Assembly (NCBI RefSeq): GCF_000211815.1
Contig: NZ_GL890823.1
Span: 154,369-218,368, forward strand
Reading direction: 5' to 3'
Length of the DNA stretch: 64,000 nucleotides
Origin: Moorena producens 3L
GTDB lineage: Bacteria > Cyanobacteriota > Cyanobacteriia > Cyanobacteriales > Coleofasciculaceae
The stretch's first letter is position 1; each line of letters starts with the position of its first letter. Of the stretch, positions 44,121 through 54,098 are shown piece after piece. The position numbers and the translations under genes were made by a program. The notes below the pieces were generated by a model, which was not told the origin of the DNA, did not search any database, and worked only from the letters and a program-made list of their open reading frames with translations.

Positions 44121-46658
44121 TTATGACACGGCTGAAGGTTGTGCTTCTACACCTTGTTCTTTTTCAACGAATTCCTGAACATGGTTGCGATAATGCTTGA
44201 GGTTTTCCTCAGCCCAATCCCGGTCATCGCTGTTGGCAAAAATATGAACTAAGGGTTCGCCAGCATCGGGTAAAATCAACACCCAGTTATCATTTTGCGG
44301 GTTGATAATTTTAACTCCATCGACAAGTTCGAGCTGCTCACTGGGATGGGTTTCGACCAGATGACGCATGAGGCTACCCTTAACTGTCCAAGGACAGCGC
44401 AGAGTAACGGTTTTGTACCATACCCGGGGGAGTTCGGCACGAATATCAGCAAGCGATCGCTCTTGGACTGTCAGCATCTCGATCAACTTGGCGATTCCAA
44501 ACATGGCATCAAAGCCTGGATGTAGTTGGGGGAAAATAAAGCCCATGTCCCAACTACCTCCCAATACCACATTGGGGTTGCTTTGAGAAGCTTCCATCAG
44601 TGCTGTGGGGTTAGCTTTGGTGCGGATCACCTTGCCATCATGGCGTCGGGCAATTTGTTCCACCGCACTTGATGTCTGGACTGGAACCACCACAGTTCCC
44701 CTGGGATTAGAGGTTAACATAATATTGACCATCAGTGCAGTCAATACCTCACCTCGAATCGAGATTCCCGATTCATCAACCAAAATCAGCTGTTCCCCAT
44801 TAGCAGAGACCTGCACGCCAAAATTGGCTTTTAGGGCCTCGACCACCTGACCCAGCTGATTGAGCAAACTCTCTCGTTCTTCTGTGGAGATAGCTGTTTG
44901 TTTCAAACTGGCATTGAGGACTACTGCATCAGCCCCAAATTTCGCTAACAGTTGGGGTAACACCGCACCAGACACAGCATAAGCATAGTCAATAACTACC
45001 TTAGCACTACTGTTGCGAATTGCCTCTACATTGAGATGCTTCTCAAAGGCAGTACCGTAGATATCGATTAACTGAATCGGGTAGTTAACATTGCCGATAT
45101 CATTGATCTGGACTCGTCTTAGGTCTTCTTTAAAGTAAGCCCCCTCAATTTTTTTCTCTTTACCCTTGCTGATATTAATTCCCTTGGCATCAATAACTTC
45201 GATCAGGATATGATCTGGTCGGTCAGGATGCACTCGCACATGGATACCTCCGGAGACCCCTAGGGTTGGTACCACGGTTCGAGCCACGGGAATTGCGGTT
45301 GCATCTAGGTTCTGGACATCGACACCCACAGACATCAACCCCCCAATCAAAGACCGGGTCACCATGCGACAGATACTACGCTGGTCACGGGAGAGTGATA
45401 CTTGGGAGCCTAGTTTTAAGGTAGACCCATAAGCCGCTCCCAACTTAACGGCAAATTCAGGAGTAATATCGATGTTGGCTAAGCCTTGGACACCCCGCTG
45501 ACCAAAAAGATTCCGTTGGGCAGTGTTGCCCCAAATTAAATTGATATTCAATGTTGCACCTGATTCTATAGTTTTATTTGGCCAAACCCTTACAGTGGGA
45601 CTAATTTGAGCTTCTTCTCCCACTTTAGACAGGGAACCGACAACGGCACCTTCCAAAACCTGAGCACGACGGTCTACCCTGGTTCCCCTGGAAATGGTGC
45701 AGGCACTCAGATTAACCTCTTCACCAATTAACGCTCCATTCCAAATAATCGGTCGTTTCAGGTTAGCGTGAGCAGAGATGGTAACATTATCGCCAATTAC
45801 TGTTCCTGCTTCGATGTGGGCGTTTGGCCCAATCCGGCAGTTGCTACCAATTAGTACTGGGGTTTCAATCTTGGCAGTAGGGTCGATATAGGTATTTTGT
45901 CCCACCCACATTCCTGAGGATTGTTCTGGGTAAGCAAAGTCTAGTGTGACCTTATTCATTAAGCCGTCATACTGGGCTTCTCGGTAAGCCTCCAGGTGAC
46001 CAACATCACACCAATATCCCTCAGCTACATAGCCATACATTGGCTCATCTTTCTCGAGGAGTTTCGGAAACAGGTCTTTAGAAAAGTCACATTCCTCATT
46101 TGATGGCAGGTACTCTAGAACCGATGGTTCAAGAATGTAAGTGCCAGTGTTAACAGTATCGGAAAAAATTTCTGAGGTCGAAGGTTTTTCCAAAAATCGG
46201 CGGATGCGCATTTCCTTATCGGTGATCACCACCCCGAACTCAACGGGATTGGGAACGCGAGTTAGGATTAATGTCGCCTTTGATTTCTTAGCTTTATGAA
46301 ATTCGATCGCAGCAGTCAAATCAAAGTCGGTGATGCTATCGCCACTAATGACTAAAAAGGTTTCATTGAGTAATTCGGAAATATTTTTAACACAACCTGC
46401 AGTACCCAGAGGCTGTTCTTCTTCTACCGCATAAGTCATCTTTACCCCAAAGTCACTGCCGTCTTGGAAGTAGTCCCGCATGACATCTGGGAGATAGTAA
46501 AGAGTGGCAATGACCTCAGTGATATTGTGCCGTTTGAGTAGATTAACAATATGTTCCGCAATGGGTCGATTCAGGATTGGCACCATGGGCTTGGGCAGAT
46601 CACAGGTCAACGGTCTAAGCCGTGTTCCTGAACCACCAGCCATCAGCACTGCTCGCAT
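44121..46658 (-). CDS. Mannose-1-phosphate guanylyltransferase / phosphomannomutase-like fusion
   Basis: An 845-residue fusion. Residues 1-235: NTP-transferase (MAGGSGTRLRPLTCDLPKPM, ISGDSITDFDL). Residues about 250-370: left-handed beta-helix hexapeptide repeats (IGSNCRIGPNAHIEAGTVIG). The rest is a phosphohexomutase-like domain. The usual phosphoserine loop T/S-x-S-H-N-P is not seen; the matching place reads LGVSGGIHVRVHPDRPD, so mutase activity is doubtful. It likely makes a nucleotide sugar (GDP-mannose, or glucose analogue) for polysaccharides. This fused form is common in cyanobacteria. Monocistronic, ATG start. Confidence 0.9.
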   Translation of the reverse strand: MRAVLMAGGSGTRLRPLTCDLPKPMVPILNRPIAEHIVNLLKRHNITEVIATLYYLPDVMRDYFQDGSDFGVKMTYAVEEEQPLGTAGCVKNISELLNETFLVISGDSITDFDLTAAIEFHKAKKSKATLILTRVPNPVEFGVVITDKEMRIRRFLEKPSTSEIFSDTVNTGTYILEPSVLEYLPSNEECDFSKDLFPKLLEKDEPMYGYVAEGYWCDVGHLEAYREAQYDGLMNKVTLDFAYPEQSSGMWVGQNTYIDPTAKIETPVLIGSNCRIGPNAHIEAGTVIGDNVTISAHANLKRPIIWNGALIGEEVNLSACTISRGTRVDRRAQVLEGAVVGSLSKVGEEAQISPTVRVWPNKTIESGATLNINLIWGNTAQRNLFGQRGVQGLANIDITPEFAVKLGAAYGSTLKLGSQVSLSRDQRSICRMVTRSLIGGLMSVGVDVQNLDATAIPVARTVVPTLGVSGGIHVRVHPDRPDHILIEVIDAKGINISKGKEKKIEGAYFKEDLRRVQINDIGNVNYPIQLIDIYGTAFEKHLNVEAIRNSSAKVVIDYAYAVSGAVLPQLLAKFGADAVVLNASLKQTAISTEERESLLNQLGQVVEALKANFGVQVSANGEQLILVDESGISIRGEVLTALMVNIMLTSNPRGTVVVPVQTSSAVEQIARRHDGKVIRTKANPTALMEASQSNPNVVLGGSWDMGFIFPQLHPGFDAMFGIAKLIEMLTVQERSLADIRAELPRVWYKTVTLRCPWTVKGSLMRHLVETHPSEQLELVDGVKIINPQNDNWVLILPDAGEPLVHIFANSDDRDWAEENLKHYRNHVQEFVEKEQGVEAQPSAVS

Positions 46659-47386
46659 AATTCCTCCTCTTTTAACCCGTTAAGGGGTTTGATCATGTTG
46701 TCTACGTTCATTTGTCTTTTTATGGGCTTTTTTTAGTGAAGTACTTTCCTCCACAAACAGTGACTTGATCTGAAAACCGTGATTTTGGTATGGCCTAGTC
46801 GATAGTGATTCATAAGTGATTCACATAGGTGCCCTTGACCCATTAAGAATTAAATTCGCCACGGGTCGCACCTAAATAGTGCTTTCGACAAAGACTGGCG
46901 GAACCATAACAACGACACTGGTGTCGCCAAGTTTCCTCCTCCCTGAGAAGAAAGATCCCGTGTTGACCCGCTCCTTCTTCACTCACGTAATCATGACTAC
47001 TGAGTTTGGCTAGTCTGTAACTCCTAAGGGTGACACCACATAATGAAGACTAGAGAAACTGGATCTGGATCAATGCTACTTTGAGCTGTAATCCGAATCA
47101 ATTCGTAGGTGCGCTTTCGTGTCGCACCTGTTGATTAACCTACACACTTATGGTATTGAGGTCATGGTCTAACACTTGCTTGATAAGGTAAAATTATCAT
47201 TAATATAAAAATTATCTTATAAAAAGCACCCGAGGTGAAAAACCATGTCACAATAACCAAATGTGTTCTACCCAGATTCATCGACGGTAGTTAAAACCGC
47301 CCCAAGGGCTCGCTTTTCCTCCCTGTCAGGCGAGACGCCTATCTTACTTGAGACGGGGTTTCCAAATATGGCAAGATTTTTGATGA
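46659..47386. other. Long intergenic region with two palindrome P copies
   Basis: About 730 bp. Holds P copies at 46827-46873 and a short one (AGGTGCGCTTTCGTGTCGCACCT) at 47107-47129 lacking the middle. No gene or RNA could be recognised; the sequence is of mixed composition and has no long ORF. Confidence 0.5.
46827..46873. repeat. Dispersed palindrome family P, copy
   Basis: AGGTGCCCTTGACCCATTAA ... TTCGCCACGGGTCGCACCT; the left arm has diverged. Confidence 0.8.
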
Positions 47387-47581
47387 ATGGCTAACTTAAT
47401 TGTCTTCGGGTTACTGGTAGTCTATGGGTATGGCGTGTGGAAATTCTGGAGGGGGTTTGAGCGGACTGACTTCAGCCGGAGTTTAACCAATCGGATAGCA
47501 TTGTCACTGTTGTGGCCAGCTTTAATCGTTGCCAATAAGTCCTATCGCAAAAACTTTACTAAAGCCCTTAAGGGCAGATAG
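47387..47581 (+). CDS. Small membrane protein
   Basis: A 64-residue protein (MANLIVFGLLVVYGYGVWKF...) with one N-terminal membrane helix, an amphipathic RTDFSRSLTNR stretch, a second hydrophobic patch (IALSLLWPALIVAN) and a Lys-rich end. It lies 2 bp before cobK on the same strand, so it is co-transcribed. Function unknown. Confidence 0.72.
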   Translation: MANLIVFGLLVVYGYGVWKFWRGFERTDFSRSLTNRIALSLLWPALIVANKSYRKNFTKALKGR

Positions 47582-47583
47582 GA

Positions 47584-48375
47584 GTGGTAGATAGCAGTGG
47601 CCGTATTTGGCTGATTGGTGGAACCACCGAAAGTGTGACTCTGGCAAATGCGATCGCATTCAGGGGGATTCCCTGTACAGTAACCGTTACCACAACAGCG
47701 GCTAAATCCCTCTATCCCCAAACCCCAAATTTAAGGGTTCGAGTCGGACGTTTAGATACAAATGGGCTAGAGCAGTTTTTGGAGAACCATGGTATTGTAG
47801 CGATCCTAGATGCCTCTCACCCCTATGCGGTGGAAATTTCCCAAATAGCGATTTCAGCCGCTTGTGCTCGGCATATACCTTACCTGCGTTTTGAAAGGCA
47901 ACAGCTAAATTCTCAGGTAAGTTCTGAACTAGACAATTCACCAATAATTTATCTCAATAGTTTCCAAGACCTGATTGCTGGTAACTATCTCCATCAGCAG
48001 CGGGTATTACTGACAATCGGTTATAAACATTTACCCTTATTCCGTGGTTGGCAAGACCAATCAACCCTATACGCCAGGGTTCTCCCCAGTGTTACTGCAA
48101 TTGATTTAGCGATCGCGTCTGGATTTAGCCGGGATCGAATTATTGCCCTGCGTCCTCCGGTACCAGCTGATTTGGAAAAGGCACTCTGGCATCACTGGGA
48201 CATCTCTGTTGTGGTCACCAAGGCCTCTGGGGTTGCTGGGGGAGAAGATATCAAACGAGCCGTAGCTACTGAGTTAGGCATCTCCCTAGTTATAATTACT
48301 CGCCCAGTTGTTGATTATCCGCAGCAAACCAGCCATGTATCTGTGGCATTAGAGTTTTGCGTACGTTATGTTTGA
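47584..48375 (+). CDS. cobK: Precorrin-6A reductase
   Basis: A 263-residue CobK/CbiJ enzyme (GTG start). Features: IWLIGGTTESVTLANAI nucleotide-binding start, DASHPYAVEISQIAISA, and the C-terminal VVTKASGVAGGEDIKRAVA. It reduces precorrin-6A (or the cobalt form) in corrin ring synthesis for cobalamin. It follows a 64-residue membrane protein by 2 bp. No other cob gene is in the window. Length agrees with the family (about 250). Confidence 0.9.
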   Translation: MVDSSGRIWLIGGTTESVTLANAIAFRGIPCTVTVTTTAAKSLYPQTPNLRVRVGRLDTNGLEQFLENHGIVAILDASHPYAVEISQIAISAACARHIPYLRFERQQLNSQVSSELDNSPIIYLNSFQDLIAGNYLHQQRVLLTIGYKHLPLFRGWQDQSTLYARVLPSVTAIDLAIASGFSRDRIIALRPPVPADLEKALWHHWDISVVVTKASGVAGGEDIKRAVATELGISLVIITRPVVDYPQQTSHVSVALEFCVRYV

Positions 48376-48433
48376 ACTCTCTCCCGGTAAATAACAGGTA
48401 AGCCTATGGGCTACAGATGGTGCTACTTGAGGT

Positions 48434-48492
48434 GCCGTCAGCTGTCAGCCGTTGGTCTTTAGCTGATGGCTGATAGCTGATAGCTGAATGCT
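48434..48492. repeat. Dispersed GATAGCTGATAGCTGAATGC repeat
   Basis: GCCGTCAGCTGTCAGCCGTT followed by TGGCTGATAGCTGATAGCTG and AATGCTTAC. It shares its ends with the 95-bp composite at 21904 and 49461. Confidence 0.75.
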
Positions 48493-48504
48493 TACAACAA
48501 AAGT

Positions 48505-49155
48505 TTAAACCATAGCTGGTTGGAGTAACCTGATATTATAAAAGTTGAATTCAGTAGCTGTCCGCCCTTTTTCCTCGATGGCATAAACTACTTGACGAGT
48601 CATAATATAATAATCACCAACTTTCTCGAACCTGTCCTCAAATTCTCGTTTAGCCATCAAATCACCAGTTTTGGCATTGCGAAAAATGGCATTGTAGCCT
48701 GAAGAAATATACCCTTCTCCTGTATCTAGGCTATGGTTGGTATTAATTGTAAAAGCCATCGGACCCATAACCCGACTGACATGACAAATTTCCCTACCCC
48801 GGACTTTATAGTTAGAGCCCATAGCATCACCCTTGACCAAAATTTCCACTGCACCAGTAGAATCGTTTTCACCAAAGCTAAATTGGTTTTTCCCATGGGC
48901 TTTTTCAAAGGATGACCGCTTGCGATGGGTCACAATATCCCGCATCTGGTTATAGACACTTTCTTTGACCTTTTCATCATCAAACCCACTGACTTCAACA
49001 CTGTGATCACTATTAATGCGAACTTGACCAGTGTATACTTCATCACCTTGCTTAATTTCCAGGTCAGCTTTGTAACCAGGAAAATTGTCGTCCCAGGTGT
49101 AGCGGTTTTCGTAAGCCGCCTGGAACACTTCACGAGCTGTTTCGTTTTCGATCAT
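48505..49155 (-). CDS. DUF3386 protein
   Basis: A 216-residue cytoplasmic protein typical of cyanobacteria and plastids (DUF3386). It contains AREVFQAAYENRYTWDDNFPGY, YHISR-like HVSRVMG, and a terminal TEFNFYNIRLLQPA. No enzyme motif is visible and its biochemical role is unknown. It is preceded by nothing on the same strand within 500 bp and has an ATG start; it seems monocistronic. Confidence 0.85.
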   Translation of the reverse strand: MIENETAREVFQAAYENRYTWDDNFPGYKADLEIKQGDEVYTGQVRINSDHSVEVSGFDDEKVKESVYNQMRDIVTHRKRSSFEKAHGKNQFSFGENDSTGAVEILVKGDAMGSNYKVRGREICHVSRVMGPMAFTINTNHSLDTGEGYISSGYNAIFRNAKTGDLMAKREFEDRFEKVGDYYIMTRQVVYAIEEKGRTATEFNFYNIRLLQPAMV

Positions 49156-49697
49156 AGTCTTGTTAAGTCAACCGATATTTTGAGCTAATAGTTCCCAAAC
49201 TAGACAAACTATACTAGGGAAGTGTTACTATCCAAAGACTACTCACTAATCTCTGACGGTGCTTATTATAGCATTACTGTTTTATAGAGAATCTTTAAAT
49301 TTGGTGAGGTACTTTAAGCGTAAGCTATCAGCGTGTCGCGTATCAGCTATCAGCTAATGGGCTACAGATTGTGCTACTTGATGTGCTTATGGGCTATTAT
49401 AAAGCTACGGAACTTTTGAATAAAACAAGAAAGGATTCGAATAATGCTGAGTTATGGAAAGCACCTCAAGCAGCGTGAGCCATTCGCGTAGCGTGGCCTT
49501 TGGCCAAGGCTCAGGGCTGACGGCTGACGGCTGAATGCTTACGTTTAATCTAACTTTCAGCTAAAACTAATACTAACACTTTTCACCATTACTCCCAAAT
49601 TTATTATGGCTTGTAAGTGTTAGTAAGTTTAGTTTAAGTTTTCCGTAAAAAGCTAAGGGCTGAATCCTTACGTAAGGGGAACCTAAAGAGTGGATGG
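49156..49697. other. Intergenic region with dispersed repeats
   Basis: Contains repeats at 49319-49390 (ATCAGCTATCAGCTAATGGG and GTGCTACTTGATGTGC) and the 95-bp composite at 49461-49543. No gene is seen. Confidence 0.55.
49461..49543. repeat. 95-bp composite repeat, inverted copy
   Basis: GCACCTCAAGCAGCGTGAGC ... GACGGCTGACGGCTGAATGC then TTACG; reverse of the element at 21904-22000. Confidence 0.75.
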
Positions 49698-51419
49698 TTA
49701 ATCAATATCAGTTGCTTGATTGGAAATCATCACAGGAACTTGATAAAGAGGTACTGTGAAGGTAACTGTTGACCCTAAATTTTCCCCCATACTGAAAAAA
49801 TTGACCACACCCCCCATGGTTTCAATCAGCTTTTGGGATATGACTAAGCCTAAACCCGTGCCGCCATATTGGCGAGTCCGGGAACCATCGACTTGGGTAA
49901 AGGTTTGAAACAGCCGGTCTTGCTGGTCGAGGGAAACACCGATGCCAGTATCGGCAACTCGAACTTTAACCAATCCTGGGAATTCTGTACCTTTGAAAGT
50001 TATCTTCTTTCGGATCACCTCAGCACTAACAGTCACCCCACCTTCATCAGTAAACTTAATGGCATTGCCGACTAGGTTTAACATGACCTGTAGCAGCCTT
50101 TGATAGTTACCATACATAACAATGCCATCATAGACATCAGGCATTTCAATTCTGAGGCTGAGGTTTTTGAGCTGGGCTTGATTGATCGTAAAGTCCTCAA
50201 CTTTTCTAAACAGAGAATCTAATTCTACTGGAGCGAGTTCTAGCTCCATTTTACCAGCTTCAATCTTGGCAATATCCAGGATATCATTAATAATATTGAG
50301 CAGATGCAATGCAGAATTGTAGGCTTCTTGGATAAAATCCCTTTGCTCCTGTGGATCGTCTGCCATGCCATCAAGAACCAACTTGAGAAACCCAATCATG
50401 CCATTGAGAGGGGTACGTAACTCATGGGAAGTATTAGCCAGAAAATCACTTTTGTGGCGAGAAGCTTCTTCAGCCCTTTCGCTAGCTATTTCTAACTCCT
50501 TGTAAAGGGTGCCATGAGCGATCGCTGTGCCGACTTGTTCAGCCAATTCTCCCACTAACTTTATTTCTGCGGCACTCCATTGACGGCGATCACCACACTG
50601 CTGTAGGCAAATCAAACCATTAGGTTCATCTTTATAGGAGGTTGAAACCACCAACACAGACAACTGTTCCCATTCACCGGGAAGAATGTGTTCTACCAGC
50701 AGTGGCTCCTGACTAGTGAGGGCTTGTTCGAGGTAAGGCTCAGAATCTAAGGGTAGCAGTTGTTTCGCCATTGACCGCAAGGGCTTTTGACAATATTCTG
50801 CCTGCACCTTGGTTACCCGTGCGTCTGGTTTGTAATAGCAGACGAGGCAACGGCTTACCTGGAGTGCCTCCCCTAGACTTTGGGCAGTTTGTTGCCAAAT
50901 CGTATCTAGATCGAGGGTCCGACGAATCTGCCGGGAAATTTTGGTGAGTAATTGTTGATGGGGGTCTACACTTAGGTTTGTAGGAGATTCCCGCCATTCC
51001 AATATTGATGATTCCGGCAAAAAGCGACCCATAACTAGAACAGTGGTTGCTTCACCATCCGCTGGCAAAATGGGGCTAATCACCAACTCAAAGGCAAAGG
51101 ATCTGTCCTGGTAACAAAACGATTGAACACAACGTTCAGGGGAACGCTTGCTCAAAATTCTCTGAAGCCTCTCTTGGTAGGCTTCGGCTTCAGTCGGGCA
51201 GAATGCATCTTCTAGGGGAAGTCCCACCACTTGTGTCAAACTCAGACCATATTGCTCAGCAGCTTGCCAGTAAAAAGAAAGGCATTTACCCGATGCCTCT
51301 TGAGTATAAACCAGCTCACACCCTAAACCCTGCAAAAAGTTAGAATCACCTTGTGCACTAGCGGATTGCCTATTTATATATCCAGTTTGAAAACATTGAA
51401 AATTCACAGGTGCAGCCAT
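49698..51419 (-). CDS. PAS-GAF sensor histidine kinase
   Basis: About 573 residues from ATG at 51419; the frame extends to 51518, but that ATG precedes a long hydrophobic stretch lacking a ribosome site. Domains: PAS-like N-terminal part (FLQGLGCELVYTQEASGKCLS), GAF (about 165-320 with LGEALQVSRCLVCYY and GLICLQQCGD), HisKA (SHELRTPLNGMIGFLKLVL, phosphoryl His) and HATPase (GNAIKFTDEG, DTGIGVSLDQQDRLFQTF, GGTGLGLVISQ). No receiver or membrane segment is visible, so it is a soluble orphan kinase; the partner is not adjacent. The Cys in LGEALQVSRCLVCYY is in the usual chromophore area but no bilin-specific motif is clear. Confidence 0.87.
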   Translation of the reverse strand: MAAPVNFQCFQTGYINRQSASAQGDSNFLQGLGCELVYTQEASGKCLSFYWQAAEQYGLSLTQVVGLPLEDAFCPTEAEAYQERLQRILSKRSPERCVQSFCYQDRSFAFELVISPILPADGEATTVLVMGRFLPESSILEWRESPTNLSVDPHQQLLTKISRQIRRTLDLDTIWQQTAQSLGEALQVSRCLVCYYKPDARVTKVQAEYCQKPLRSMAKQLLPLDSEPYLEQALTSQEPLLVEHILPGEWEQLSVLVVSTSYKDEPNGLICLQQCGDRRQWSAAEIKLVGELAEQVGTAIAHGTLYKELEIASERAEEASRHKSDFLANTSHELRTPLNGMIGFLKLVLDGMADDPQEQRDFIQEAYNSALHLLNIINDILDIAKIEAGKMELELAPVELDSLFRKVEDFTINQAQLKNLSLRIEMPDVYDGIVMYGNYQRLLQVMLNLVGNAIKFTDEGGVTVSAEVIRKKITFKGTEFPGLVKVRVADTGIGVSLDQQDRLFQTFTQVDGSRTRQYGGTGLGLVISQKLIETMGGVVNFFSMGENLGSTVTFTVPLYQVPVMISNQATDID

Positions 51420-51551
51420 TAAAAGAAACCTGGAAACTACAAGCAACACCGGGAGCCTCAGTTCCCGTTTCAACAAGTAAATGCAACCAACCAACCCTAA
51501 CCCACGAGCCAATGGCAACGTCTCAAAGTAGATGCCTTTACCTCTTGTCTA

Positions 51552-51836
51552 TCAATCGTTCCACTCACCTCGGGGCGGCAGGGGAGGATTTCGGTCAAAG
51601 GTACGGGCTAATTCCTGATCTGTTCCCCTTTCACCCCTAAGCCATTGACGAATTGCCGTTTCTATTACTTTACTCGGATCATTAGTCAAGTGTTTGATTT
51701 GATCCAAGAGTTCCGTATCCAAATGAATAGAAATTTCTTCTTTGTCAGCTGAACGTGATAGATCTACGTTAGTAGCTTTGGTAGACTCAAGGTGGTTTTC
51801 AAGCAAACCCTCTTGATGTAAGGCATGATCATTCAT
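51552..51836 (-). CDS. Small RHH-like protein, antitoxin-type
   Basis: A 94-residue protein. Central EEISIHLDTELLDQIKHLTNDPSKVIETAIRQWL fits a ribbon-helix-helix with a strand then two helices, as in CcdA-type antitoxins and small repressors. The C-terminal tail is Pro/Glu-rich (NPPLPPRGEWND). No toxin gene is adjacent: the sensor kinase lies downstream with a 130-bp gap. Function tentative. Confidence 0.62.
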   Translation of the reverse strand: MNDHALHQEGLLENHLESTKATNVDLSRSADKEEISIHLDTELLDQIKHLTNDPSKVIETAIRQWLRGERGTDQELARTFDRNPPLPPRGEWND

Positions 51837-52011
51837 AATCGATGGGCTAATAACACTACTAATATAACTTTACGATAACTGACAATTAGCCTGGCTCACT
51901 TATAACCATTCCAGGGATAGTACCCTTACCTCTGACGGAAAACATTAAAATACATTAAGTGAAGCATGAACTCAATAGACCAGTTATTGACTGGGTTTAT
52001 ACCAATAGCTT

Positions 52012-53823
52012 ATGACTGATGCCCCTGTCTCTCATATTCGCAATTTTTCGATTATCGCCCACATTGATCATGGGAAATCGACCTTAGCTGATCGCCTACT
52101 GCAAGCTACTGGTACCGTAAGCGACCGCCAGATGAAAGAACAGTTCCTGGACAATATGGATTTGGAACGGGAGCGGGGAATTACGATTAAGCTGCAAGCG
52201 GCTCGGATGAACTATACTGCTAGCGATGGTCACGAGTACGTTCTCAATTTAATTGACACTCCCGGTCATGTGGATTTCTCCTATGAAGTGTCCCGCTCAC
52301 TAGTGGCTTGTGAAGGAGCACTGTTGGTAGTCGATGCATCCCAGGGTGTAGAGGCTCAAACTCTAGCAAATGTTTACCTAGCCCTTGAACACGATCTAGA
52401 AATTATTCCCGTTCTAAATAAAATAGACTTGCCTGGAGCTGAACCGGAAAGGGTAAGTACCGAAATCGAAGATATCATTGGTCTTGATTGTAGCCAAGCG
52501 ATTCGAGCATCAGCCAAGGAAGGTATCGGTATCGAAGACATCCTCGAATCTATTGTACATCTAATTCCACCTCCAAGCGATACCGTAGAGCAACCCCTAA
52601 GGGCGTTGATTTTTGACAGTTACTATGATGCTTATCGTGGCGTAATCGTTTATTTCAGAGTGGTCGATGGCACTCTAAAAAAAGGCGATCGCATTCGCTT
52701 GATGGCCTCTGGCAAGGAGTACGAAATTGATGAGCTAGGGGTGCTTTCCCCTAACCAAGTCCAAGTGGATGAACTCCACGCCGGTGAAGTTGGTTACCTG
52801 GCTGCTGCCATTAAGGCGGTAGCCGATGCCCGTGTTGGTGACACCATTACTTTAGCAAAAGCAGCAGCTATTGACCCTTTACCGGGATACACTGAAGCCA
52901 AACCGATGGTTTTTTGTGGCTTGTTTCCCACTGATGCTGACCAGTATAAGGATTTAAAGGAGGCATTAGATAAGCTGAAACTCAATGATGCTGCCCTGAA
53001 CTACGAACCAGAAACTTCCTCTGCGATGGGATTTGGCTTCCGCTGTGGTTTCTTAGGCTTGCTGCACATGGAAATTGTTCAAGAGCGCCTGGAAAGGGAA
53101 TATGATTTGGAGCTAATCACCACCGCCCCTTCAGTGGTCTATCAAGTGACCACCAATCAGGGAGAAGTCCTTGAAATTGATAATCCGAGTACCCTGCCAT
53201 CCCCCCAAGAACGGGAAAAAATTGCCGAACCCTATGTCCGGGTAGAAATGATTACCCCAGAAACCTATGTTGGGACTCTGATGGAACTCTGTCAAAGCCG
53301 CCGTGGGGATTTTAAGGATATGACTTATCTTGCCCAAGGACGGACTACTTTAATTTATGAATTACCCCTAGCAGAAGTGGTTACTGACTTTTTTGATCAA
53401 ATGAAGTCTCGCTCTCGGGGTTATGCCAGTATGGAGTACCAGCTCATTGGTTACCGAGATAATCCCTTAGTCAAGCTGGATCTACTGATTAATGCGGAGC
53501 CTGTGGACTCCCTGGCAGTAATTGTTCACCGAGACAAAGCTTACTATGTGGGTCGTACCTTGGTGGAGAAACTCAAGGAACTCATTCCCCGACACCAATT
53601 TAAAATTCCTCTTCAAGCGGCTATTGGTAGTCGAGTCATTGCTAGTGAACATATTCCGGCTTTGAGAAAAGATGTATTGGCTAAATGCTACGGTGGTGAC
53701 ATTTCCCGGAAGAAAAAACTTCTCCAAAAGCAGGCAAAAGGTAAAAAGCGGATGAAAGCTGTAGGGACTGTTGATGTTCCTCAGGAAGCGTTTATGGCAG
53801 TATTGCGTCTTGACCAAGGCTAG
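52012..53823 (+). CDS. lepA: Elongation factor 4 (LepA)
   Basis: A 603-residue translational GTPase. G1 AHIDHGKSTLADR, G3 DTPGHVDF, G4 NKIDLPGA, then the LepA-specific C-terminal domain ending KKRMKAVGTVDVPQEAFMAVLRL. It back-translocates or remodels stalled ribosomes. Full length for the family. ATG start; monocistronic. Confidence 0.97.
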   Translation: MTDAPVSHIRNFSIIAHIDHGKSTLADRLLQATGTVSDRQMKEQFLDNMDLERERGITIKLQAARMNYTASDGHEYVLNLIDTPGHVDFSYEVSRSLVACEGALLVVDASQGVEAQTLANVYLALEHDLEIIPVLNKIDLPGAEPERVSTEIEDIIGLDCSQAIRASAKEGIGIEDILESIVHLIPPPSDTVEQPLRALIFDSYYDAYRGVIVYFRVVDGTLKKGDRIRLMASGKEYEIDELGVLSPNQVQVDELHAGEVGYLAAAIKAVADARVGDTITLAKAAAIDPLPGYTEAKPMVFCGLFPTDADQYKDLKEALDKLKLNDAALNYEPETSSAMGFGFRCGFLGLLHMEIVQERLEREYDLELITTAPSVVYQVTTNQGEVLEIDNPSTLPSPQEREKIAEPYVRVEMITPETYVGTLMELCQSRRGDFKDMTYLAQGRTTLIYELPLAEVVTDFFDQMKSRSRGYASMEYQLIGYRDNPLVKLDLLINAEPVDSLAVIVHRDKAYYVGRTLVEKLKELIPRHQFKIPLQAAIGSRVIASEHIPALRKDVLAKCYGGDISRKKKLLQKQAKGKKRMKAVGTVDVPQEAFMAVLRLDQG

Positions 53824-54098
53824 AGGGGGGATTCAGTCATTAAAAGTCCAGACCTGAAAGCCTTGTACTAATCTCGGAATGCTTACTACCAACCTAGTAA
53901 TTCTCAACCGGTTAGCCAAGAGAATTCGATGATAACCTTCGGTAATTACGGAATTGGTTTTCAAGGTAGGTGAAAAACTATATGGAGAGATATATATCCG
54001 GACTTTTTGCCATAAATTAAGTAAAAATTGTCTAACTGGACACTGTTAAATTCAGAGGTTAGTTTAGGATTGATTTCACATCACAAAAGTTCAGTGGC

